From contig NZ_JZEF01000003.1 in the NCBI RefSeq assembly GCF_001013475.1, positions 186,001 to 250,000 on the forward strand: 64,000 bases of DNA, given 5' to 3'. Below, piece after piece: positions 19,723 to 26,698 of this stretch. The stretch's first letter is position 1. Every line of letters starts with the position of its first letter. The translations under genes were made by a program, and so were the position numbers. The stretch is from Xanthomonas arboricola pv. juglandis. GTDB taxonomy: Bacteria; Pseudomonadota; Gammaproteobacteria; Xanthomonadales; Xanthomonadaceae. The notes beneath the pieces were generated by a model. It had not been told where the DNA came from. It did not search any database and worked only from the letters and a program-made list of their open reading frames with translations.

Positions 19723-20682
19723 TCAGGGCAGACCGGCCAGCCAGTCGTCGTCGGAGCCTTCGTTGATGTCGGCAAACAGCGGCGTGGAGAAATAGCGCTC
19801 GCCGGTGTCGGGCAGCATCGCCAGCACCACCGCGCCGGGCACCGCGCTTTCGGCCACGCGCAAGGCGGTGGCGACGGTGGCACCGCCGGAGATGCCGGTG
19901 AAGATGCCTTCTTCGGCGGCCAGGCGGCGCGCCACGCTGATTGCGTCGGTGTCTTCCACGCTCAGCACTTCGTGGGCAACCTCGCGGTTGAGCACTTCCG
20001 GCACGAAGTCCGGGGTCCAGCCCTGGATCTTGTGCGGCTTCCAGTCCTGGCCCTGCAATAGCGCAGCGCCGGCCGGTTCGGTGGCGGTGATGCGCACTTC
20101 CGGGCGGGCCACGCGCAGCACTTCACCCACGCCGGTGAGCGTGCCGCCGGTGCCCCAGCCAGTGACGAAATGGTCCAGCCTGTGGCCGGCGAAGTCGCGC
20201 AGGATTTCGGCCGCGGTGGTATTGCGGTGGTAGGCCGGATTGGCCGGGTTGGCGAACTGGCTGGCCAGGAACCAGCCATGCTGCTCGGCCAGCTCCCTGG
20301 CCTTGCGCACCATGCCGCTGCCGCGCTCGGCGGCCGGGGTCAGGATCACCTTGGCGCCATAGGCGCGCATCAGCTTGCGGCGCTCGATCGAGAAGGTTTC
20401 CACCATGGTGGCGACGAACTTGTAGCCGCGTGCGGCGGCCACCATCGCCAGCGCCACGCCGGTATTGCCGGAGGTAGCTTCGACAATGGTGTCGCCGGGC
20501 TTGAGCAGGCCGCGCTGTTCGGCATCGAGAATGATCGCCAGTGCCAGGCGGTCCTTGACCGAGCCGCCCGGATTGAACGACTCGACCTTGACGTACAGGG
20601 TCACGTGCTCGGGCGCGAGCCGGTTGAGTTTGACCACCGGGGTGCGGCCGATGGTGTCGAGGATGTTGTCGTACAGGGCCAT
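19723..20682 (-). CDS. cysK: Cysteine synthase A (O-acetylserine sulfhydrylase)
   Basis: PLP enzyme making L-cysteine from O-acetylserine and sulfide, 319 residues, cytoplasmic. It has FNPGGSVKDRLA with the PLP-binding lysine, EATSGNTGVALA for the substrate carboxylate, GTGGTLTGVG for the PLP phosphate, and GISGGATVA. PHKIQGWTPDFVP and GERYFSTPLFAD are closer to CysK than CysM. GGAG lies 7 bases before the ATG. Only 16 bases separate it from the end of cysG upstream, so cysG-cysK is one leftward operon and should be under the same control, probably by the divergent CysB. Confidence 0.95.
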   Translation of the reverse strand: MALYDNILDTIGRTPVVKLNRLAPEHVTLYVKVESFNPGGSVKDRLALAIILDAEQRGLLKPGDTIVEATSGNTGVALAMVAAARGYKFVATMVETFSIERRKLMRAYGAKVILTPAAERGSGMVRKARELAEQHGWFLASQFANPANPAYHRNTTAAEILRDFAGHRLDHFVTGWGTGGTLTGVGEVLRVARPEVRITATEPAGAALLQGQDWKPHKIQGWTPDFVPEVLNREVAHEVLSVEDTDAISVARRLAAEEGIFTGISGGATVATALRVAESAVPGAVVLAMLPDTGERYFSTPLFADINEGSDDDWLAGLP

Positions 20683-20698
20683 GGGGTCTCCGTCGGAA

Positions 20699-21904
20699 TC
20701 AGGCTGCGTGGGCGAGTGTGGGCGCGTCGGGCGTTGCGATGGGTGAGTGCGGGGGCGGCTGCGCGGTCAGCGGCGCTGCGCCGAACCAATGCAGGCTGGC
20801 GGCCAGCCCGGCGACCTCGCCCAGGATCAGCAACGCCGGGGCGCGCACGGCGTGCTGCTGCGCGGTGGCGGCCAGGCTGGCAAGGGTGCCGGCGATCACG
20901 CGTTGCTGCGGGCGCGAGCCGTTTTCCACCAGCGCGAACGGGGTGGTGGGTGCGCGGCCGGCCTGCAGCAGGCGTTGCTGGATGCCGTCCAGGCCGGCCA
21001 CGCCCATGTAGAACGCCAGGGTCTGGCGTTCCTGGCCGAGCGCCTGCCAGTCCAGCGTGTCCAGCGAATCCTTGCAGTGCGCGGTGATCAACCGCAGCGA
21101 CTGCGCATGGTCGCGGTGGGTGAGCGGAATGCCGGCGTATGCGGCGCAGGCGATCGCGGCGGTGATGCCGGGAATGACCTGGAAGCCGATGCCGTGCGCG
21201 CGCAGGAATTCCAGCTCTTCGCCGCCGCGGCCGAACACGAACGGGTCGCCGCCCTTGAGCCGCACCACGCGGCGCCCGGCACGCGCGTGCTCGCGCATCA
21301 GGGCGTGGATCTGCTCCTGGCGCGTACTGTGGCCCTGGGCGGCCTTGCCGACTTCCACGCGCAACGCGTTGCGCCGGGTCAGTTGCAGGATCTGCGGGCT
21401 GACCAGGCGATCGTAGAGCAGCACATCGGCCTGCCGTAGCGCGCGCACGGCATGCCGGGTGAGCAGGCCGGGGTCGCCGGGGCCGGCACCGACCAGGGTC
21501 ACGCTGCCGGGGGAGAGCCGGCCGACCGCAGGGCGCGGCACGGGGGGCCGTGCGGGCGGCGCTGCCGACGCGGCGGGCGTGGCGTCGTGGGTAAGCAGGC
21601 GGCGCGCGCTGGCCGCGGTGCGCAAGGCATCGTTGAGGTCCGGCGCGGTGCTGGCGGCGATGGTGAGCCAGACCGGTTGGTCGGGCAGCTCCAGCCATGC
21701 CGGCTCGAACCGTCCCACCAGCCAACGCAGCCGCCCGGCCTGCGCCCAGTCGCGCAGTTGCGGGCTGAGTTCCGGCGCGCCCACCAATGGCACGGCGCCT
21801 GCCTGCAGCAGCGCGGCGGTGGCGTGCTCGGCCTCGGCGCCGCCGCCGATCACCAGGACGGCACGGCCACGCAGGTCGGCAAGAAGCGGGAACACAGAGG
21901 GCAC
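20699..21904 (-). CDS. cysG: Siroheme synthase CysG, shortened (lacks the middle dimerisation domain)
   Basis: A 401-residue enzyme of siroheme synthesis, the cofactor of the CysI encoded elsewhere in the window. Residues 1 to about 115 match the NAD-binding precorrin-2 dehydrogenase part of CysG ([39 protein letters not shown] aligns with the region of the catalytic Asp). From about residue 130 comes a full uroporphyrinogen-III methyltransferase: [55 protein letters not shown] cut into its usual blocks, [13 protein letters not shown]. Classic CysG is about 457 residues with a roughly 100-residue dimerisation/chelatase domain between these parts; here a short Pro/Ala-rich linker replaces it. 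Methyltransferase activity is confident; dehydrogenase and chelatase activity is not. Confidence 0.88.
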   Translation of the reverse strand: MPSVFPLLADLRGRAVLVIGGGAEAEHATAALLQAGAVPLVGAPELSPQLRDWAQAGRLRWLVGRFEPAWLELPDQPVWLTIAASTAPDLNDALRTAASARRLLTHDATPAASAAPPARPPVPRPAVGRLSPGSVTLVGAGPGDPGLLTRHAVRALRQADVLLYDRLVSPQILQLTRRNALRVEVGKAAQGHSTRQEQIHALMREHARAGRRVVRLKGGDPFVFGRGGEELEFLRAHGIGFQVIPGITAAIACAAYAGIPLTHRDHAQSLRLITAHCKDSLDTLDWQALGQERQTLAFYMGVAGLDGIQQRLLQAGRAPTTPFALVENGSRPQQRVIAGTLASLAATAQQHAVRAPALLILGEVAGLAASLHWFGAAPLTAQPPPHSPIATPDAPTLAHAA

Positions 21905-21948
21905 GGCCAGCGCATCGAGAGGGGAGGGCCAGACCGTAACGCCGGCAT

Positions 21949-21993
21949 ATAGCGGTCGGAAATGACTTCATACACCCTGAAAATAGCGTTCGG
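21949..21993. promoter_or_regulatory. Direct repeat in the cysG/cysB divergent promoter region (candidate CysB sites)
   Basis: ATAGCGGTCGG (21949-21959) and ATAGCGTTCGG (21983-21993) match at 10 of 11 positions and are spaced 34 bases start to start, about three helical turns. The second is followed by TTATAAG. The 163-base region separates cysG-cysK from the LysR gene, exactly where a LysR-type regulator would bind. Function inferred from position. Confidence 0.5.
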
Positions 21994-22067
21994 TTATAAG
22001 CTGGCCCGCAGAACTCCTCTACAGTCGAGTCCTTCGTGGCGCCTCGCGCTTTTTTGGATATAAGCCC

Positions 22068-23051
22068 ATGACGCTGACTCAACTTCGCTATCTGGTCGCC
22101 ATCGCCGATGCCGAGCTCAACATCACGCTCGCCGCCGCGCGTGTGCATGCGACCCAGCCCGGTCTGTCCAAGCAGCTCAAGCAGCTGGAGGACGAACTGG
22201 GCTTTCTGCTGTTCGTGCGCAAGGGGCGCAGCCTGGATGCAGTGACGCCGGCCGGCGTGGAAGTGATCGAGCGCGCGCGCTCGGTGCTGTCGGAAGCCAA
22301 CAACATCCGCACCTACGCGGCCAACCAGCGCCGCGAGAGCCAGGGCCAGCTGACCCTGACCACCACCCACACCCAGGCGCGTTTCGTGCTGCCGCCGGCG
22401 GTGGCGCAGATCAAGCACGCCTATCCGCAGGTCAGCGTGCACCTGCAGCAGGCCGCCGAGAGTGCGGCGTTGGATCTGCTCAGCCAGGGCGATGCGGATA
22501 TCGCAGTGGTCAGCACCGCCGGCGGCGAACCGAGCGCCGGCATCGCAGTGCCGCTGTATCGCTGGCGGCGGCTGGTGATCGTGCCGCGCGGCCATGCGCT
22601 GGATCAGGCACGCACCGCGCCGGACATGCAGGCCTTGTCGCAGCACCCGTTGATCAGCTACGAATCCTCCACGCGGCCGGGCTCGTCGCTGCAGCGCGCA
22701 TTCGCCCAAGTCGGGCTGGAGCCCAGCATCGCGCTGACCGCGCTGGATGCAGACCTGATCAAGACCTATGTGCGTGCCGGGCTGGGCGTCGGGCTGGTGG
22801 CGGAGATGGCGGTCAGCGCCAGCGACGAGGACCTGCGCGCCTGGCCGGCACCGGCGCCGATCGCCGAGTGCATCGCCTGGGCAGTGCTGCCGCGCGACCG
22901 CGTGCTGCGCGACTACGCCCTGGACCTGGTGCACGTGCTGGCACCGCAGATCGACAAGCGCGACCTGCGCCGCGTGCTGGACGGCAACCAGACCCCGGCC
23001 TGGCCGCTGCCGCCGACCTGGGAATCGCTGACCCAGACCATTACCAGCTGA
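22068..23051 (+). CDS. cysB: LysR-family regulator of sulfur assimilation, CysB-like
   Basis: A 327-residue LysR-type transcription factor. It has an N-terminal winged helix-turn-helix (TLTQLRYLVAIADAELN, HATQPGLSKQLKQLEDELG) and a C-terminal effector domain. CysB-type features are the longer length, HTQARFVLPPAVAQIK, AAGGxP-type loop STAGGEPSAG, and VPRGHALDQ. CysB proteins sense N-acetylserine/O-acetylserine and activate the cys regulon. Divergent orientation to cysG-cysK supports the assignment. The ATG at 22068 gives the standard N-terminus. Confidence 0.9.
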   Translation: MTLTQLRYLVAIADAELNITLAAARVHATQPGLSKQLKQLEDELGFLLFVRKGRSLDAVTPAGVEVIERARSVLSEANNIRTYAANQRRESQGQLTLTTTHTQARFVLPPAVAQIKHAYPQVSVHLQQAAESAALDLLSQGDADIAVVSTAGGEPSAGIAVPLYRWRRLVIVPRGHALDQARTAPDMQALSQHPLISYESSTRPGSSLQRAFAQVGLEPSIALTALDADLIKTYVRAGLGVGLVAEMAVSASDEDLRAWPAPAPIAECIAWAVLPRDRVLRDYALDLVHVLAPQIDKRDLRRVLDGNQTPAWPLPPTWESLTQTITS

Positions 23052-23098
23052 GCTGCCTGCCGAAGATTGCAGCGCGCCTCGAGCACGCTTGCTCACGA

Positions 23099-23646
23099 GG
23101 TCTGCTGTGTCGGGGGGAATGCTTCGGTCTGCTGCGGGCGCTTGCACGCATACCGGCATGGGACACGCCGCAAGTACGTCCGTGTAGGCTCTTATGCGGC
23201 ATCCATGCCGCATAAGGTCCCAGGCCGGCACGCGTGCAAGCACCATCGGTTGGTGTCGGCGTCTGCTGGAAAAGCGAAGGCATTGCCTGCCGATCTGCGG
23301 CCGCGCATCGTCCAAACGTAATCATGACGTCTGCTGTGTCTGGGGGAATGCTTCGGTCTGCTGCGGGCGCTTGCACGCATACCGGCATGGGACACGCCGC
23401 AAGTACGTCCGTGTAGGCTCTTATGCGGCATCCATGCCGCATAAGGTCCCAGGCCGGTACGCGCGCAAGCACCACCGAGTGGTGCCGGTGTCTGCAGGAA
23501 AAGCGAAGGCGTGGCCTGCGAATCAGTTGCGGTGAAGAGCGGATGCGGCACCCCGCATCGATCGACCCGCAGAAGATGTCTGCCGGTTTCGGCTGCGGGC
23601 GCTTGCGCGCGTGCCTGCATAGGTCACGCCGCAACTACGTCACCTA
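23099..23646. repeat. 229-bp non-coding tandem repeat with an internal palindrome
   Basis: Two nearly identical units (about 23099-23327 and 23328-23556) repeat at a period of exactly 229 bases; matching landmarks are TCTGCTGTGT at 23101 and 23330 and CTGCGGGCGC at 23132 and 23361. A degraded third part follows (CTGCGGGCGC again at 23593). Each full unit holds a perfect hairpin with 12-base arms, CTTATGCGGCAT and ATGCCGCATAAG, separated by CC (23191-23216 and 23420-23445). The period is not a multiple of three, so the block does not encode a repeat protein. Confidence 0.93.
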
Positions 23647-23788
23647 GTAATTGTGCAGCTGCGTCATGCCGGCGGGCAGTGTGCGGAATCGATGGCGACT
23701 GTTCGTACACTGCGACCTGTGCGCCCGGCGTACCGATTCCGCTTGGCTGCGCGCGATCCCTGTTCGCCACTGTGAGGCACTGCAACCG

Positions 23789-24070
23789 ATGATCGAGCCA
23801 CTGCGTCCACCACTGAGCAGGCTGTGGTCGCCCGACCAGGACGGCGGCATGGCCCTCCAGCTGTCGGCAAGCGTCGAGGGCCGCGAGCATGCGGTACTGA
23901 CGGTGCTGGCCGATTCCCGGGACGAGTCGCTGTGGGTGGAACTGCAGGCCGATGGCACCCAGGTGCAGATTCCGCTGGCCGTGCTGCGCCAACTGCTGGA
24001 GGTTGCGGCGGAAGAGGTGCATTCGGCGGACTGGTTCGCGCGGCAGGATGCGGACGATTCCGGGCTCTGA
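23789..24070 (+). CDS. Small hypothetical protein
   Basis: A 93-residue acidic protein, not recognised. It starts MIEPLRPPLSRLW and contains MALQLSASVEGREHAVLTVL and LWVELQADGTQVQIPLAVLRQLLEVAAEEVHSADWF. The alternation suggests a short beta sheet followed by an amphipathic helix. There is no signal peptide, membrane segment or cysteine. The ATG at 23789 is taken as start; an upstream extension through 23651 is possible but of poor composition. It stands alone beside the tandem repeat and is probably real because its codon bias matches the neighbours, but no function can be proposed. Confidence 0.55.
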   Translation: MIEPLRPPLSRLWSPDQDGGMALQLSASVEGREHAVLTVLADSRDESLWVELQADGTQVQIPLAVLRQLLEVAAEEVHSADWFARQDADDSGL

Positions 24071-24265
24071 GACAGCCTGCGAACGCACATCGGAATGCTG
24101 CGCTGCAGCGTCCGCTTTCTTGAAAACCCTTCTTCTAGCAATCACTTGTGAAGCCGCGCGCGCTGACCGGAAGGCGCGCTGTCGGTGATTCCCCCTACAG
24201 CTGTCAGGGCCGTGGCGGCGGGGTGGGGTGGCCGCATCAAGTTGCGCGCTGCGCTGTCGTAAATC

Positions 24266-24505
24266 CTTATAGCAACCATCACGCGACACTCTCGGACGTC
24301 TAGGGGGGGGGACGGCGCAGGACCGGCGATGCGGCACATCGCATCTCCGGTTTGTTTGTCGGTGTCGCCAAGCGGTTGCTAGCGCTGTCGCATCACGTTT
24401 GCGCGAGGCTGCACAATGGAGCGACTGGCGCACCCGGGTCCCTGGGGAGAGACCTGGCGTGCTTGGCGGCGGATCCGGGTCGGGAGCCCGGGTCCGCCTT
24501 TTTTT
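24266..24505 (+). ncRNA. Candidate small RNA ending in a strong intrinsic terminator
   Basis: A terminator (24468-24505) faces rightward more than 400 bases after the nearest rightward gene and meets the convergent histidine kinase gene. About 220 bases before it a possible promoter is seen (TTGCGC at 24242, TTATAG near 24267). No coding frame with good composition fills the space. Taken together this suggests a separate transcript of roughly 220 bases; a long 3' untranslated region of the small gene is the alternative. I could not match it to 6S, tmRNA, RNase P or SRP RNA. Confidence 0.35.
24468..24505 (+). terminator. Rho-independent terminator
   Basis: Thirteen-base stem GGCGGATCCGGGT (24468-24480) and GCCCGGGTCCGCC (24486-24498), fully paired with two G-U pairs, loop CGGGA, followed by seven T residues. 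Confidence 0.93.
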
Positions 24506-24591
24506 GCGTGGCATCGGCTGCATGGCATTGCCGGCAAGCAGCGCCCACCTGCTGCGCTGACTCGGTCTGGCCCGGCGCTACCGAGCGGTGG

Positions 24592-25788
24592 TCAGGCCAG
24601 CGGAATGCGTACCGAAAAGCAGGTGCCGCCGCCCGGGCGTGGGCGTACATCCACTTCGCAGCCCAGGGTCTCGGCGGTGCGGTGCACGATCCACAGGCCG
24701 ATGCCCAACCCGTCGCTGCGTGGGTCGGCCTGGCGGAAGGCCTGGAACACCTGTTCGGGGTGGTCCAGGTTCAGGCCGATGCCGCTGTCGATGATTTCCA
24801 CCACCGCATGGCCGGGGCGACGCCGGACGCCGACCAGCACGCGCCCGCGTTCGGTGTACTTGACCGCGTTGCCGATCAGATTGCCGAGCAAGGTGGTCAG
24901 CAGCGTGGGGTGGCTGCGCACGCGTAGCGAGGTGGGCACGTGGCGCAAGGCCAGGCACTTGTCGATCGCCGGTTGCCGCCACACACCCAGCACCGAATGC
25001 AGTACATCTTCCAACGCCAGCGGCTGCAGGTCCGGTGTGGCGGTCTCGCTGGCGGCCGCCAGGGTGGCCAGCTCGTCGAGGTTGCGCGCCACCAGATTGA
25101 TCGCATCGCGCGCGGTGACCAGGGTCGGCACCGAATCGACATTGGCATGCCGGCGCATCTTGTCGATGGCGTAGGCGGCGGTGCGCAGCGGGGTCTTCAG
25201 GTCGTGCCCGGCGATGGCCATCAGACGACTGCGGTAGCGGTCGGATTCTTCGGCCACCTGCAGCGCGCGGCGCAGTTCCAGCTGTGCCATGGTCTGGCGC
25301 GCGAGTGCGCGCAGCGCATCGACCTGTTCGGCACTGAGCTGGCGCGGCTGGCGGTCGAGCACGCAAACCGTGCCCAGCGGCAGACCTTCGCTGGTCTTGA
25401 GCACGGCACCGGCATAGAAATGCAACGGCGCCTCGCCGGTCACCAGCGGATTGCGCGCGAAGCGGATGTCCTCGCGGGTGTCCGGCACCACCAGCACGTC
25501 GCTGTCGAGCAGTGCGTGTGCGCACATCGACTTGAATAGCGGCGTTTCGCGCTCGCCCATGCCGAGTTCGCTCTTGAACCACTGCCGCTCGGCATCCACC
25601 AGGCTGATCAGCGCGATCGGCGTCTGGCAGATGATCGAGGCCAGCCTGGTGATGTCTTCGAAGGCGGCCTCGCGCGGCGTGTCGAGAATGCCGTAACTGC
25701 GCAGCGCCTGAAGGCGCAATGCCTCGCTCGGCGGCTTGGCAGCGCAGGGAAGGGGCTCGGCCGCTGGGTCGGACAGGACGGTGCTCAT
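24592..25788 (-). CDS. GAF-domain sensor histidine kinase
   Basis: A 398-residue soluble histidine kinase. Residues about 30-175 are a GAF domain of the type that opens RLQALRSYGILDTPREAAF and contains SMCAHALL and VPDTREDIRF. Then follow a HisKA dimerisation helix with the phospho-acceptor His195 (AIAGHDLKTPL) and a HATPase domain with N box NLIGNAVKYTE, G1 box DSGIGL and G2 box GLGIGLWIV. There is no membrane segment, so it senses an internal signal. No response regulator adjoins it. The ATG at 25788 is the first ATG in frame; a TTG at 25818 would add ten residues and neither has a good ribosome site. Confidence 0.9.
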   Translation of the reverse strand: MSTVLSDPAAEPLPCAAKPPSEALRLQALRSYGILDTPREAAFEDITRLASIICQTPIALISLVDAERQWFKSELGMGERETPLFKSMCAHALLDSDVLVVPDTREDIRFARNPLVTGEAPLHFYAGAVLKTSEGLPLGTVCVLDRQPRQLSAEQVDALRALARQTMAQLELRRALQVAEESDRYRSRLMAIAGHDLKTPLRTAAYAIDKMRRHANVDSVPTLVTARDAINLVARNLDELATLAAASETATPDLQPLALEDVLHSVLGVWRQPAIDKCLALRHVPTSLRVRSHPTLLTTLLGNLIGNAVKYTERGRVLVGVRRRPGHAVVEIIDSGIGLNLDHPEQVFQAFRQADPRSDGLGIGLWIVHRTAETLGCEVDVRPRPGGGTCFSVRIPLA

Positions 25789-26092
25789 GCGCGCGCAGAT
25801 GGATGGGGTGACGTACAAGCATAGGGCATGCCAGGGCCTGCCATGTGCGCGCTGTCACGTCCACAGCTGGAACTGTGACTACCGACCTCGACAACGGCGG
25901 TGCAGCGATACTTCAGGGTTGTACCTGTGCGTCGGCGACTTTCGCGATCAGGCCGGCAGATGTCGCCCGACCAGAACGCGCGTCACTGGGCATTCTGTCC
26001 GGCAGGTCGACCGCTGCTGACGGGTGCGACATGCGGTCGCGCACCGGCCGCCACCATCGCCCCTGCGGCATGCGGCGGCTTACACTCGCGCA
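25789..26092. other. Divergent non-coding region
   Basis: About 304 bases between the leftward kinase and the rightward DUF2946 operon. Both promoters should lie here. No convincing gene, operator palindrome or Fur-like box was recognised. Confidence 0.45.
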
Positions 26093-26527
26093 ATGCCTTC
26101 GCTCCGCCGCCGCCCTTGCCTGCATCTGCTTGCCTGTCTGGCGGTGCTGCTGATGCTGGTGGCGCCGCTAATCAGCCGTTGGAGCCAGGCGCAGTCGCTC
26201 GAGCCGATGTGCATGAGCGGGCCGGCGCTGGACGCCGGTGGGTCGCTGCATGCGGACCATCAGGCCGTGCCGGCGCAGACGGCCGCGCACCATCACGCCG
26301 CCGCTGCATCGCCCGCCAAGCCGCACACCGGCGACCACGCAGGCGCGCATGGTGAAGCCTGCGATTACTGCGTGCTGGCCGCGCGTCTGCTGCCGTGGCT
26401 GGCCTTGCTGGTGCTATGCCTGCTACAAGCGCGGCCGGCGCCGGCGCCGGCGCATAGGCAGGTGCGCGCAGCATCGATGCTGCGTTGGGCCGCACTCGGG
26501 GCACGTGGGCCGCCGCTGCACGCGTGA
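26093..26527 (+). CDS. DUF2946-family histidine-rich membrane protein
   Basis: A 144-residue protein with an N-terminal hydrophobic segment (LHLLACLAVLLMLVAPLI), a histidine-rich periplasmic loop (HADHQA, AAHHHAAAA, HTGDHAGAHGE), the motif CDYCVLAARLLPWLALLVL and a basic tail ending ARGPPLHA. The CxYC motif before a second membrane helix and the RGPP end are typical of DUF2946. The family is usually next to TonB receptors for metals, as here, and the histidines and CxxC suggest copper or another transition metal, an inference. The ATG at 26093 starts the first membrane segment. First gene of a three-gene unit. Confidence 0.82.
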   Translation: MPSLRRRPCLHLLACLAVLLMLVAPLISRWSQAQSLEPMCMSGPALDAGGSLHADHQAVPAQTAAHHHAAAASPAKPHTGDHAGAHGEACDYCVLAARLLPWLALLVLCLLQARPAPAPAHRQVRAASMLRWAALGARGPPLHA

Positions 26528-26698
26528 GTCTGGCCCCATCGCGGGCGTCCGTTGCGTTGTAGCGATTGCGTGCCCGATCTTCGGGCGCGCCTGCATGCAG
26601 TTGCATGGACGACCCGCTCTCCTGAAGTGATGCCTGTGCCCGCTGTGTTGCCGCGGCGCACGGCGGTGTTGCCGTGCCGGCACGGCGAAGGGTTGGTC

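Noticed and set aside
20601-23315. A 904-codon minus-strand frame spanning cysG and cysB
   Set aside because: It runs in the wrong frame of cysG and antisense to cysB and even through the tandem repeat. Composition is typical of a shadow frame.
23041-23634. Open frames through the 229-bp tandem repeat giving repeated peptides
   Set aside because: The period is not divisible by three, so each unit is read in a different frame and the repeated peptide does not persist. It is better explained as non-coding repeat DNA.
23099-23646. CRISPR array
   Set aside because: Units are 229 bases and nearly identical throughout, with no short repeat-unique spacer pattern and no cas genes.
24266-24505. Identification as 6S RNA, tmRNA, RNase P RNA or SRP RNA
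   Set aside because: None of the conserved signature segments of these RNAs could be found, so only a generic candidate is kept.
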